The notes: generated from the sequence alone by a model not told the origin. A stretch of DNA of 64,000 nucleotides from Lachancea kluyveri NRRL Y-12651 (GCA_000149225.2 CM000688.1:310001-374000); one strand, 5' to 3'. Counted from the stretch's first letter, positions 19,528 to 29,331 are shown. Numbers and translations are program-made.

Positions 19528-20592
19528 GTGGAAATGACAAGTTTTTTGGGTACCTATGTTATGCTATTATTAGCAGTGTTTATAACACCATCAGTCCAGC
19601 AGGAGAGTCCGCTTTCAACCAACATCACTTCGACCCTGGAATTCTCGTCTTCCTTTGCCCTGTCGAGTTCTGTCTGGTCACTCTCTTCCGACTTTCTCTC
19701 TTCTACCTTATCGTCAGCTTTCTCCTTTTCTGAACCGTCTTCGTCGAGCACTGAAAGTTCACTCCCTTCGTCCTCCACAACCTCAAGCTCCAGCAGCAGC
19801 TTTTCGTCGTCTACCGTCGAAGCTTCGACGTCTTTCACTTCTATCTCGAGAACTTCTAGCACTTCTTCTTCTAGTGCTTCTTCTTCTAGTGCTTCTACTT
19901 CTTCTACTTCTACTTCTACTTCTACTTCTTCTAGTACCTCCTCCAGTTCTTCCAGCACCTCCTCCAGCACCTCGTCAAGCACTTCTTCGACAAGAAGCAG
20001 TACTACGAGATCTTCGTCTAGCTCATCCACAATCACTTCCGTCCCACTATCGACTTCCCAGCTTATTACAGTTACCAGTACCGTTGGTGGTAGGACAATT
20101 TTGTCCACTTTTCTAACAACGGTGGGCGTCACGTCCACCTCTACAGCAGATACTGACACTGGGAAATCTTCTAATCACAACTCGGGACTATCCAAAAAAA
20201 ACCGCAACATTGTAATTGGTTGTGTCGTGGGTATCGGAGTTCCATTGATCTTGGCAATCTTGGCCATACTTTATTTCTACTGCATTAGGTCAACAAGGAC
20301 TAACTTTATCGACTCGGAAGGGAAAGTTGTTACTGCATACAGTGCCAACAAATTTACCAAGTGGTGGTACTCCCTGCTAGGCAAAGACGTCAACCAGAAG
20401 TATGAAACCAATTCTCCCTTGGGTGGTTCTCCAGACATTGGTGTGAACGATGAAGGTATTGTCCCTTCTGCAGCTAATAACGACGTCAGCAGAAGAGGTA
20501 CAGAGAGAGGTTCTCATTCAAACGATTTAATGTTAGAAGAAGAAAAATACTACGATGAAGATGGCAATGAGCTCAGTGGGAGAAACTATTAA
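19528..20592 (+). CDS. MTL1: Mtl1/Mid2 cell-wall integrity sensor
   Basis: This 354-residue type I membrane protein has a signal peptide (about 1-24), a long Ser/Thr-rich extracellular rod (about 25-200, certain to be O-mannosylated), a stretch with ITSVP and STVGGRTI like the Mid2 pre-membrane region, a single membrane helix (about 229-253) preceded by [13 protein letters not shown], and a cytosolic tail with the [12 protein letters not shown] motif. It ends RNY (S. cerevisiae Mid2 ends TNY). Mid2 and Mtl1 signal wall stress through Rom2-Rho1 to the Pkc1 pathway. The position is that of YGR023W/YLR332W, which are duplicates of one ancestral gene, so the symbol is a choice. Rho1 also regulates the Fks1 enzyme encoded at the right end. 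Confidence 0.92.
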   Translation: MEMTSFLGTYVMLLLAVFITPSVQQESPLSTNITSTLEFSSSFALSSSVWSLSSDFLSSTLSSAFSFSEPSSSSTESSLPSSSTTSSSSSSFSSSTVEASTSFTSISRTSSTSSSSASSSSASTSSTSTSTSTSSSTSSSSSSTSSSTSSSTSSTRSSTTRSSSSSSTITSVPLSTSQLITVTSTVGGRTILSTFLTTVGVTSTSTADTDTGKSSNHNSGLSKKNRNIVIGCVVGIGVPLILAILAILYFYCIRSTRTNFIDSEGKVVTAYSANKFTKWWYSLLGKDVNQKYETNSPLGGSPDIGVNDEGIVPSAANNDVSRRGTERGSHSNDLMLEEEKYYDEDGNELSGRNY

Positions 20593-21179
20593 TCGACTCC
20601 CACTTCTGAAATCGTCGAGGTTCCCCACCATTAATCTACTCAAATTTTCTCAAGCACTGATATTCTAGCATACACTCTTCATTATCTAATGAATTTAGCA
20701 TCGAAACAAAAGGAAACAAAAAAAAAGAATAAGATAAAATACAATAAAAAAAAAAAAAAAAAAGGGAAAAGCGCATTTCTAAACACATTTTAATCGTGTT
20801 CGCTTGCTTAATCAAACCAGAGCAACCGGATGCGATAAAAAAAAATATTAATTCAAGTTACTGATATTTTTTATGTAAATCTCTCTTCTTTTTAAGACAT
20901 ACTTTTTGATCACGTTATCCATTCCTCTTTCCCTTTGATTATTTTTCAAATTAATCTATGTGTTTATCTTGAAGTCTTTCGGCGTGGAAGCTTCGGAGAT
21001 GCTTGGTGACGTAAAAAAAATAGTGATACTCTCCGTATGGTAAAAAAACATTAAATACAAGGACCAACGACATTGATGCGTATACCTCGACTACGCCTCT
21101 TGAGAGTGAAAGCGTAATGGTACTCACCGACTCACCCACTCTTTGGCAAATATACATCAATTTATACTTTTGTTGCTGT
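20593..21179. other. Intergenic downstream of MTL1
   Basis: AT-rich with long A tracts (20745-20764). No gene is supported; short frames show no protein-like features. Confidence 0.5.
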
Positions 21180-22849
21180 TGAACGGTACCACTATATCAA
21201 TTCCGCGGACAATGGTTAAAATGGTGTAATCTTTAGATACAGTTTCGACGGTTTCTTAGATAATTTTGTTCGTTTCCATATCCGCTACCGAGGTACTTTC
21301 ACACAGAACCAATTTCCTAAAGTAGTTCAATGGTGCTTCAGACAAGCGCAGCAACTGTCTTTGACGAATTCCCATAATTCTCCGTAATCTCTGCAGAGGA
21401 CAGTTCTTGAGACCTGGCGACTGCCGTAGTCGTTTCTGGATTTTCTTTATATGTCATCTTTAAAATGTCTGGTTTCAAGTGCAATAGTTGTAGAGCCCTC
21501 CATGTTCCCTCGTTAAACTACCAATCAACAGGATCTAGATTCGACTTGATAGTACCCTCAAATACCCGAAAAACCTATGTAGTAATTTCCAGATTTCCTA
21601 TTAAACCTGAAAAACCAATTTTTTTTTTGGGTTTCTGTTTGGTGCGTAGGTTACGTTACATAAATACACTGAGTAGGTCACGGGTGCTAAAAGTAATACC
21701 GATATCAGTTTGATTGGTGCTGTGTTTGAACAATGAGTGCAACCAAACGTAAAAAACACTTGGAATATTTCCATTCAAGGGAATACCATACGCCCTCTTC
21801 AAACCAGTATTAACAATGTCGATGAATGTGCCACAGGTACGGTATTTTAAAGCAACAAGCACCAGGTGGAAGCCATGTATATTGAATATTGGATATCATA
21901 GTATGCTCCAAATATAAATTTCACTTTTTAGTGCGTTAAACACGCCGAAACCAATCTTGTAAAATTCTAGCAGCAACAAAGGAGATATGTGTTGGATTTC
22001 AGGGGTCTTAAAACATCAGCTACTTGCTTCAGCATCGGAATCAGTAAGAGAGAGAGTTCATAGCCAAGCATCCGAGAATATCCCAAGATGACATCTCATT
22101 GTACCAGCGTATAGGTAATTTTATGCATAGTCTCAGTTTTAAATCGCCTTTCAACTTTATTGTAGCCATGATGGCAGAATACCGAAGGAACGCTACGTTT
22201 GGCACAGTTGGCAGCTTGTGCTTCGAAATCTTCTCGTATAGTAAATAATCTCAGAGCACAGGTTTAGAAGGTAGTTGCGTTTCCAATAGAACTGTTCATC
22301 CAACAAAGCAATGGCTTCTTTCAAAAGGACGTTAGAATTCAGAAGTTAGTAAGGAATCAGCGTGAATTACATGTTCCCAATCACTGCCCCAATGCCGTCG
22401 GCACGATTGAGGCTTTTTTGTACACGCTTAGAGCTCTTGTCGTAGAAACAGGTGTATGTTTCTTGTTCTCGCCCTCCGAAAATGCTTGCATTAGTCTGTT
22501 CATCTTCTAATTCTGTGAGCTTAGCAACAAATATCTGCGAGTGGTTTCCTGGGCCCTTGACTGTTTTTTAGTTAATATTTCGCAGCGAGTTGTTGTTGTA
22601 GTCGAAAACTAACAATTTCTATTCTGTGTATTTCAGTTCATGAGCCTAAGCAAAAATAGGGGCCCTAAGAAGACCACTTCCAGTTAACTCTATGGTGCTA
22701 TTTAGTCGATACTGCATATAATCCATCTCATTTGAGTTACAAAATAGATAAGCTATGCCATATGTCAGTTTACTCGGGCTTGCAGCAGAGCTGATTAGGA
22801 TAAATGACAGGCAACTAGGAACTTTAGGCGTAGTGATGTTAGACACCAT
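21180..22849 (-). pseudogene. Decayed unidentified protein gene
   Basis: On the minus strand, from an ATG at 22849 down to about 21180, protein-like stretches with balanced composition continue across scattered stops and frame changes. Examples are ASIFGGREQETYTCFYDKSS, LLDEQFYWKRNYLLNLCSEI and NGNIPSVFYVWLHSLFKH. Together they imply an original protein of roughly 500-600 residues. I do not recognise the family. The gap corresponds to the MTL1-THG1 junction, where S. cerevisiae has no gene, so this may be an ancestral gene being lost or an acquired gene that decayed. Confidence 0.45.
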
Positions 22850-23398
22850 TAAAATTTGTTATTCGCAGATATTGATGGCTGGGAGGCTAGTTTAATATGG
22901 AGCGGTGCAGACAGAGATTGTCATTTTGTTTTGAATAGAATCCGGATATGCATAGAGCTGAAGCTTCTGGTTAGATAGGAAAAACTAATACAATAAACAA
23001 TAGGCTCTCAGATAGGTAAAGAGTCTAGTAAAATACCAGTAAAATATCAAACTTGTTGATTTACAGGCGTCTAGTGATCAAAACTTTCGATCTTAATTAT
23101 TTAAGCAAATACTCTTTAACTGCTTGTCCTACTTGGTACGGAGACACCTGTTTCAGTGGGCCAGATTAACAAACCGCATACGATTTGTCCCAAGTAGATT
23201 GTAAACTGGTCTTTAGAGACTACCACATTATCTAATGTCTTCTTCCACGCTGATTAGTTACAGCTGGCATGCATATTTTGTTTCATGTTATCCATCTTGC
23301 TTAATTCTTTTACAAGTGAAAATGAGATTGTATGGTACAACCCATCTATTCAATAACAATAGATGTTATATGGATTTCTTAATTAGCAGATGGTCAAT
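22850..23398. other. Intergenic before repeat R copy 2
   Basis: About 550 bp, AT-rich. No gene or clear repeat is seen. Confidence 0.45.
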
Positions 23399-23591
23399 AG
23401 CTTTATGCCTTGGACCGAATCTCTTGACCTTGAGATTTCTTATGACGCTTCTATTCTATCTATAACATTGATACCTCTCTAGTAGGTCTCCAAGCCCTAC
23501 TCGTACTTCTCTAGGTCAGCCGTGCTTCCAGCCGTCGGTTAACTGGGCTTCTGGCTCTGGATACTATCATTGACAGCACGGTGTTGCCATA
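23399..23591 (-). repeat. Dispersed repeat R, copy 2
   Basis: An inverted, near-identical copy of 7174-7365 (about one base differs over some 190). Its right edge is exactly the first base before the Ty1-type LTR at 23592, so either the LTR inserted there or the two moved together. Confidence 0.85.
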
Positions 23592-23886
23592 TGTTGGAAC
23601 GAAATACAACTATCGACCATCGACTAGTATTCGTGTTACTAGTATATTATCACACACGGTGTTATAAGGTGACATAAAGAATGAGAAACAGTCATCTAAA
23701 TTAGTGGAAGCTGAAACGCAAGGATTGATAATGTAATAGGATAATGAACCAGAAACATATAAAAGGAAGAGTATTTGTATGTAGAATTAGCGACTCCCTT
23801 TTCTGGATTCCTAGAAAGGTGAGGAGAACTTCTAGTATAACCATATACCAATTATTATAGCCTTAACCAAAAATGGAATCTCACCA
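23592..23886 (+). mobile_element. Ty1-type (Copia/Pseudoviridae) LTR remnant with gag stub
   Basis: This is an LTR of about 295 bp that opens TGTTGGAAC. It is very like the S. cerevisiae Ty1/Ty2 delta LTR: a central stretch (about 23690-23740) agrees with the delta sequence as I remember it. Past the LTR a short stub of the gag start (about 30 bp) remains, so this is a broken fossil with no internal genes or partner LTR. It lies about 175 bp upstream of a tRNA-Asp gene, the usual Ty1 target zone. It is roughly 95% identical by eye to the LTR at 41110-41405, so it is probably young. Confidence 0.92.
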
Positions 23887-24061
23887 ATTGTCCCAGTATT
23901 CACACATTTCTCAAGATCCATTGTAGAGGGACCTCAGCTACAGGTCTAAGAATAAAACCAAGAATGGTACTGAAAGTTTATTGAGCTTGATCCAGGGCAT
24001 AATCTCTTGACTGTTTGTTAATACAAACTCCTGCATCAACAGTATACACCTAAGTTAACAA

Positions 24062-24133
24062 TCCGTGATAGTTTAGTGGCTAGAATTACCGCTTGTCGCG
24101 CGGTAGACCGGGGTTCAATTCCCCGTCGCGGAG
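24062..24133 (+). tRNA. tRNA-Asp (GUC), copy 1
   Basis: A 72-nt cloverleaf. Acceptor stem TCCGTGA/TCGCGGA, discriminator G, anticodon GTC in the loop CTTGTCGCG, B box GGTTCAATTCC, and a T6 terminator just after. Identical to the copy at 41596-41667, and the 12 bases just upstream (CTAAGTTAACAA) are also shared. Confidence 0.97.
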
Positions 24134-24445
24134 TACTTTTTTCATCCCGGAAAAGGATACTGCAAAGCAGCTTTCCGTTAGGAGAAGCCCCTAAAACAAA
24201 TTCAAAAATGGGAATACTCACAGTGAGAAATCCATCTGTTTTTTAAATTCTGATTCAAGAGCTTATCACAACTAGATATTCCCATATATGAAAAAAAAGA
24301 AACATCATTAGTAGTTTATTATTTTGTCTGGCGTTCGGGAGAAACATTTGAACGTTATTTGGGATGGAAAAATCATCATGGCTTCGTACCACACTATCCT
24401 AAAGAGTCTTATGGGTAAATATAGTCTCAAAGACGGAGACAAATA
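24134..24445. other. Intergenic, upstream of the propeller-like gene
   Basis: About 310 bp with no gene; it holds the promoter of the following unrecognised gene. Confidence 0.5.
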
Positions 24446-25579
24446 ATGATAAATGTGGTATACTCTCTTCCACCCAACTCGGGCAGGATAATACCTACAT
24501 ACACAACCTCATTAGGATCAAACTTTTTATTTTTTGCTGAACTAACATCAAATGAACCTCTAAAGTGCACACTCAAATTCAAGAATCAACAGAAAAATGA
24601 AAAATGCAAGGAGTTGTCCTATCGAATAAAAATCCCATCACATGGAGATAAAGTGCTGTCACAACTACAACTGATAGAGGTTCCAAGTATAATCCATAAC
24701 AGGGTCTCAAGAGACCCCGTATTGGTAATCAATACAGGAGATGGTATACAAATTGTTCAAGTAGAAGACCTATTTCTAGCAGGTAACCCTGACCGAAACC
24801 AAAAGGATGAAAACCTGCAAGATAAATGGACTCTAAGGAGTAGAAAAGATTGTATCACTTCATTTCATGCTTCCCCAATGAATGACGGCTCCATCGTAGT
24901 TACATATTCCACAAAATCTGGAGAAGTGACAACTTTCACCTATAAACGAAAGTTGGGTAAGTTTTATTTAACAGAAAATCGAAGGGACTTTGCAGATGAT
25001 ACCCTGAATAACGTCACTTCCGGGAGAAGAGTACTATCTAAATGGGAAGAACAAGTCGGCTTGCCTGACGAGTTATCTTTTTCCTCTTTCGACGATTGTA
25101 TTTACTCATTGTCAATAAACGGGGGAAAGCTAGAAAAGCAAAGCGTGTTGGGCGTGACTGGTGGGGAGCCATGCATTTTGACCTATGTTGATTTTGTTGT
25201 AGCGAAAAAGTACACAACCACTTCGCTCAAATTTTATTGCTGCAATATCTCTAATATGGGGTGTGTCCTATATAAACGCAGCACCAGGGGCAACTGGGAT
25301 CTGTGTTACACTTTTAAAAGAGAAATTACAAACAAGGAAATAACTCCTTTAGTGAACTGCCAGATTGTGTGTGAGGAAAACTCGATATTAACAATTTTCA
25401 GTGGCAGCGAAAACGGTAACTTGTATATCTGGCGTTATCACTATCTTGACGAGTTACTTTTGGATTCGCGAACGTACCAAGTTGGAAGTCCACAAGACGT
25501 TGTTCATGATTTGCAAGTAACCAAAAGTCGAGTGTATTTTATCCGTAATCGTGAAGAAGTCGCTTATATAAATTACTAA
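24446..25579 (+). CDS. Unrecognised protein, possible WD40/beta-propeller
   Basis: I do not recognise this 377-residue protein. It is rich in short hydrophobic beta-strand-like stretches alternating with polar turns. Near the C-terminus it has FSGSENGNLYIWRYHYLDEL, which resembles one WD40 blade (G-x-L-x-I-W), and an earlier GSIVVTYSTKSGEVTTF has the same feel. No signal peptide or membrane helix is seen. The stop codon directly abuts the stop of convergent THG1, with no spacer, so the two transcripts must overlap. S. cerevisiae has no gene between MTL1 and THG1, so the gene was lost there or gained here. A propeller scaffold, for example in a nucleoporin-, kinetochore- or trafficking-type complex, is possible but is inference. 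Confidence 0.8.
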   Translation: MINVVYSLPPNSGRIIPTYTTSLGSNFLFFAELTSNEPLKCTLKFKNQQKNEKCKELSYRIKIPSHGDKVLSQLQLIEVPSIIHNRVSRDPVLVINTGDGIQIVQVEDLFLAGNPDRNQKDENLQDKWTLRSRKDCITSFHASPMNDGSIVVTYSTKSGEVTTFTYKRKLGKFYLTENRRDFADDTLNNVTSGRRVLSKWEEQVGLPDELSFSSFDDCIYSLSINGGKLEKQSVLGVTGGEPCILTYVDFVVAKKYTTTSLKFYCCNISNMGCVLYKRSTRGNWDLCYTFKREITNKEITPLVNCQIVCEENSILTIFSGSENGNLYIWRYHYLDELLLDSRTYQVGSPQDVVHDLQVTKSRVYFIRNREEVAYINY

Positions 25580-26293
25580 CTAAAACCCTTCGAAGATTTG
25601 ATCGATTTCTTTCACAACATCGATATGTAAAATTTCTCCTTTAGCCGTTACCAGAGAGCCTTTCTTGAAGATGTCCGGCTCATTGTTGTAGTTGATACCA
25701 CACTCGGAGAACAATATCTCTTGTTTATCACTACTCAGTGTACCACACAGTTTCTTTTCGGACTCCTGTGGTGTCAGACTGCATTTGATTACCAAGTTCC
25801 AAAACACCGTGTTGTATAAGTTGTTGATATGAGTGTCCACAAATCTCCAACAGAGATAATCTTTGATGGTTTGTAGGTTTGGATACATAACACAGCGGGA
25901 ATCAAAAAAAGGTAGGTGCTTGTAATGCAGCTCAGTATCAGGAAAAAATTTTCGCCATAGAGCAACATAGTTCGCAGTGAATAGGGACACAAATAATGAG
26001 CTCAACTTTTCCCTGCGCCTGTTGTACAGCACTGTGTTTTTTTTCAAAATGAAGGAGTATTCGTCACTTTCTCCGTAGGCTAAGATTATATCATTACGAT
26101 ATTGCATGACAACATTTTTGGCTGCTGCATTCATTAGCTGTAAAGCCCGCAAATCATTGGGTTTGGCAAAACTGTAATGCTTTGAAAAGTTATGGAATTT
26201 TTTGCCATCAATCCGCACAACAATATACGTCTGTGGAAGCAGTGTGTCGTAAGTTTCAAACTGTCTCACGTATTCAAACTTGGAATTGGCCAT
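25580..26293 (-). CDS. THG1: Thg1 tRNA-His guanylyltransferase
   Basis: Adds the essential G(-1) to the 5' end of tRNA-His in a 3'-5' polymerase reaction. The start at 26293 (MANSKFEYVRQFET) gives 237 residues, exactly the S. cerevisiae length and N-terminus. An upstream in-frame ATG at 26362 would add 23 unconserved residues and is not favoured. Metal-binding Asp29-Gly30 (RIDGKKFH) and the GESDEYSF motif with the second Asp/Glu pair are present. The end is FEGF (FEGY in S. cerevisiae). YGR026W lies divergently about 200 bp away, as in S. cerevisiae. Confidence 0.97.
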   Translation of the reverse strand: MANSKFEYVRQFETYDTLLPQTYIVVRIDGKKFHNFSKHYSFAKPNDLRALQLMNAAAKNVVMQYRNDIILAYGESDEYSFILKKNTVLYNRRREKLSSLFVSLFTANYVALWRKFFPDTELHYKHLPFFDSRCVMYPNLQTIKDYLCWRFVDTHINNLYNTVFWNLVIKCSLTPQESEKKLCGTLSSDKQEILFSECGINYNNEPDIFKKGSLVTAKGEILHIDVVKEIDQIFEGF

Positions 26294-26495
26294 CGGTATA
26301 TTACACTGAGAGTATTGGAAAGTTAGCTCATCGCGGGTCGAAATCCCATCCTCATTTTCCATAGGGCGTACAACATTTTACGTTTATAGTGATAATATAA
26401 TGTTAACACAGTTCGCAAATTCTTGTTGCTAGCAATTGGAACAAGACAATTAACCACTTGCAGACAATTAAAGTACCAAATAAGCTGAGCAAGCA

Positions 26496-27320
26496 ATGTC
26501 AACCATCAAAATTATCCGCAAGAAGCAGAAGGCTAAAGCAGATCCAGTGGCCAAACAAAAACTAATCTGGACTGTAGGCCATGCGGTAACCTTGGTTTGT
26601 GGAGTTGTGTTTTCCCTTTATTGTCTGTATTGTATGGTGTTCTTCTATCGTTATCGTTCATGGAAAACTTTGTTTCTACTAGCCAAGAGCCAATCAAAGA
26701 CTGGGAATACTAGTCGGCTTAAACTTTTGTTGAAATGGGTCCCCCTCATCTGTTATCGTGTGTCTTTAATGGGAGTGTTTGCTTCGTATGGAATTGGTAC
26801 TTGGCAAAATTGGAGCGAGCTAAGCCCATCATATTACGACTTGTTGAGCGATGAAAACTTCCAAAGTATTCTAATTGCCTTGCTTTGGATGTTTAGCAAG
26901 GCTTCCCTGTACAAACTTCTGCCATTCATGATCACTAGTTATTTACATTTAACGTCTAAGAAACAAGTTGTTCAAAACGCCAATGATGAAAAGAAGAACA
27001 CTGGGTCTAAGTCAACCAACATCCAACTACTACATTTCATCGCATATTCAGAGATAATTGTTGCTGTGACTATCTTATTCGATGCATTGATGTTCAAAGA
27101 TGGTACTTCTGGATTTGTGCTTGTCCTTTACTTGAGTATTTACTGGTTGAGGATCAATTTCTCTCCATACGTGCAAATGACATTCTTGAGACTGTTAGTG
27201 AAACTGGACAAGAAGATTCCTCCAAAGCATAAGGAAAAATGGGAGAAAGTCAAGCAATTTTTCTATGCCAGATTACAAGAAGATGAGGAGCAGAAGAAGA
27301 CAATTTTAAAGCGTTCTTAA
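26496..27320 (+). CDS. YGR026W: Conserved membrane protein, YGR026W homologue
   Basis: The 274-residue protein (S. cerevisiae about 278) has a basic N-terminus, four or five hydrophobic segments (about 27-50, 77-97, 123-145, 182-225) and a basic/acidic C-terminal tail. Function is unknown in S. cerevisiae, where a tagged form was seen at the cell periphery. The layout recalls small multi-pass ER/nuclear envelope proteins of the TMEM33 type, but I cannot confirm membership. The call rests on position between THG1 and RPS25 and on size and topology. Confidence 0.82.
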   Translation: MSTIKIIRKKQKAKADPVAKQKLIWTVGHAVTLVCGVVFSLYCLYCMVFFYRYRSWKTLFLLAKSQSKTGNTSRLKLLLKWVPLICYRVSLMGVFASYGIGTWQNWSELSPSYYDLLSDENFQSILIALLWMFSKASLYKLLPFMITSYLHLTSKKQVVQNANDEKKNTGSKSTNIQLLHFIAYSEIIVAVTILFDALMFKDGTSGFVLVLYLSIYWLRINFSPYVQMTFLRLLVKLDKKIPPKHKEKWEKVKQFFYARLQEDEEQKKTILKRS

Positions 27321-28311
27321 TTTTACGTTTACTCTTTTGGAGTACTAGCCAACCCCATATTCCTCTTTTTATAGCGTCTTAGTCGGCCTACCTACTCTAA
27401 AATAACAAGAATCAATTTTGCAACATTTTAAATGTCAAGATCAAATGCTTTAAGCAAGCCTTTACAATTTGCGACATTCCGGTTTGTTGTCAGAAACTAA
27501 TTGAGCTTTGGTAAATAGGTTGTCTTCCTTCCGTGGTTCAGAAGCAGAACTGATATTTTGTATCATCATTTGAAATGTCGCAAAAAATAAAGGAAAAAAA
27601 AAAAACGAGAAAAAAAGAACACACCAACAATGATAATATCCTTAGATCAGATGGTGATGCATGTTATATATCCGATGGCACATGTTTCTGAGAAACCATC
27701 GCCGGATAGAAGAGACTGTGGAAAGCCAATCATCATGAAAAAAAAAGAAATTTTTTTCTTTTGTTGATAATTATCATTGTTGGTCCATGAACTCATGGAT
27801 CAGCGATAGTATAATAGTTGGCAATCATCACACCAGCTTATAAAAAATGTGGACAAAAGAGACTTTGATCATAAACGAAGAATTCCTAATCTTACAATAA
27901 AGTCCTGCATATACTTCCTCAGTAACTAATAAATTGGTTTTATAATCATGTAAAAGTTTCTTTTCTTCACATTTTCCTATTGCAAGTGCATGTTAAGAAG
28001 TGACAAAGAAATGTAGAAGAGCTCTTCTAAGACTATCACTTTATCTTGCGTATAGACTCTCTTGAGTGGCCAACTTGGAAGAACAGAACGGTCAGCAATA
28101 AACTACCAAATCCTGCCTTTTTATAGTTTTCTTGGAAAAATTTTCAGCTAACAGCGTTCTGTTAGGGCTATAAAGAGTGGAAAACGCAGGCTTAACAGGG
28201 TAACAGAATTTCTGATTGCAAAACAGGATAAAACGTTATGAGTATACCTTTTAAAATGATATATAGGATTTATACAAAAGGGAAAAATTAACTAACATTC
28301 TCTTATTGCAT
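27321..28311. other. Intergenic between YGR026W and RPS25
   Basis: About 990 bp without a protein gene. A 15-bp perfect inverted repeat encloses a stretch with further hairpin potential (see the separate entry). The rest is AT-rich. Confidence 0.5.
27623..27784. repeat. Inverted repeat with nested hairpins, possible structured RNA
   Basis: ACCAACAATGATAAT (27623-27637) is matched by its exact reverse complement at 27770-27784. Inside it TCCGATGG and CCATCGCCGGA can pair around a small loop, and an A-run/T-run pair (about 27739-27760) can form another stem. This could be a transcribed structured RNA, a strong 3'-end structure or chance in AT-rich DNA. No snoRNA boxes are convincing. Confidence 0.4.
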
Positions 28312-28638
28312 TTATTCAGAAGCAGTAGCTCTGGTGTAGATAGCTTGCTTAGAGTGCTTACTGACTGGCTTGATAATACCATCTCTTTCCAATTGTCTCA
28401 AAGCAACTCTGGCCATGGAACCACCGATCTTTAATCTGTCAACCAAAACGGAGACAGAAACGTATCTGTAGGTTGGGACTTCCTTGTAGATTCTGTCCAA
28501 CTTTTCTTGTTCCAAAACAACGGCGTGTTGGGCCTTGTCCTTGTGGGACTTCTTGGACCACTTCTTCTTGGACTTCTTACCACCGGCAAGGGCAGCAGCG
28601 GCTTTAGCGGCTTTAGACAATTGTTGTTTTGGTGGCAT
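28312..28638 (-). CDS. RPS25A: Small-subunit ribosomal protein eS25
   Basis: The 108-residue protein has the same length as S. cerevisiae Rps25. A basic N-terminal tail rich in Lys/Ala is followed by the winged-helix-like core ([20 protein letters not shown]). It sits in the head of the 40S subunit and is needed for initiation at some viral and cellular IRES elements. S. cerevisiae has two copies, RPS25A (YGR027C) and RPS25B (YLR333C); this is the single ancestral-position gene. The coding part has no intron, but a 5'-UTR intron is strongly indicated (next entry). Codon use is highly biased, as expected for strong expression. Confidence 0.98.
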   Translation of the reverse strand: MPPKQQLSKAAKAAAALAGGKKSKKKWSKKSHKDKAQHAVVLEQEKLDRIYKEVPTYRYVSVSVLVDRLKIGGSMARVALRQLERDGIIKPVSKHSKQAIYTRATASE

Positions 28639-28653
28639 TTTTACTATTAATGT

Positions 28654-29051
28654 CTAAAAGTTAGTAACCATGTTATTTTTAATGACAACCAAATGTGACT
28701 TCCAAAAAACTGAAGATTGACGATCTCTTTTCATTTTTGGGCTAAATCAGCTAGTCATAGAATCCTTAAAAAAAGAGAAAAAACCTTTGTCGAAATATCA
28801 TTGGAGTGGGGGAAGGTCATAACAAAGTTTTGAAGGGAGAACGGTAAATTTCATAGCGCATATTGAGGGCGCATTAAAGTATTACCGCACAAAGTTTCCT
28901 CTTAAGCCAAATGGATTGTACGCTTCTTTCCCTCACGTTGTATATCAGTTCCTGCTTCTTTCAAATAACTTGCTCGATTCGTCTGTCCTCTCAGTTTAAA
29001 TGGGCATCACAAATAGTGTAACATTCTGTTCCAATTTCATTGTTCACATAC
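28654..29051 (-). other. Predicted 398-nt intron in the RPS25 5' UTR
   Basis: On the minus strand a perfect 5' splice site GTATGT (29051-29046) is followed by a perfect branch site TACTAAC (28666-28660) and, six bases later, TTTTAG ending at 28654. The ATG follows 15 bases after the predicted exon start. The very short branch-to-3'-splice distance is known in Zygosaccharomyces- and Kluyveromyces-type yeasts. Length near 400 nt is typical of yeast ribosomal protein introns. The Rap1 sites at 29274-29331 sit 220-280 bp upstream of the 5' splice site, the normal distance to a ribosomal protein transcription start. They would be oddly far (about 640-690 bp) from the ATG without the intron. Confidence 0.85.
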
Positions 29052-29273
29052 TCTAAAAATTCCTTAGCTGATCTTCTCTGTTCTGAATAATTACGCAGGT
29101 TCTACCAACTTGCTTTAATTTAGGAAGGTTGAGAGAGTGCCAACCCGAACCTGCAAGCGAAGCGAAGCCTTCGTGAGTGGGTTGATCGATCCGTACATAG
29201 GAACGAGGAACTCTATTGGACTCCAACCAAGAACGAAAAAAAGGCGAAAAAAAAGACATTTCAGTAAAATTAG

Positions 29274-29331
29274 TGTATGGGTGCTATACTTTCATACAAA
29301 AAATCCATGGGTTTTTATCATGTATGGGTGT
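29274..29331 (-). promoter_or_regulatory. Paired Rap1 sites of the RPS25 promoter
   Basis: TGTATGGGTGC (29274-29284) and TGTATGGGTGT (29321-29331) are reverse complements of the Rap1 consensus ACACCCATACA. Two closely spaced sites in the same orientation are the hallmark of yeast ribosomal protein promoters. Confidence 0.85.

Noticed and set aside
19554-20159. Long open frame antisense to MTL1 (201 codons, Glu/Val-rich)
   Set aside because: It is the reverse complement of Ser/Thr codon runs; such repeats keep antisense frames open by composition alone.
25580-26362. THG1 start at 26362
   Set aside because: The extra 23 residues have no counterpart; the start at 26293 gives exactly the S. cerevisiae length and N-terminus.
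27623-27784. Solo LTR bounded by CCAACA and TGTTGG
   Set aside because: The terminal motifs are in the wrong order for an LTR on either strand; better described as an inverted repeat.
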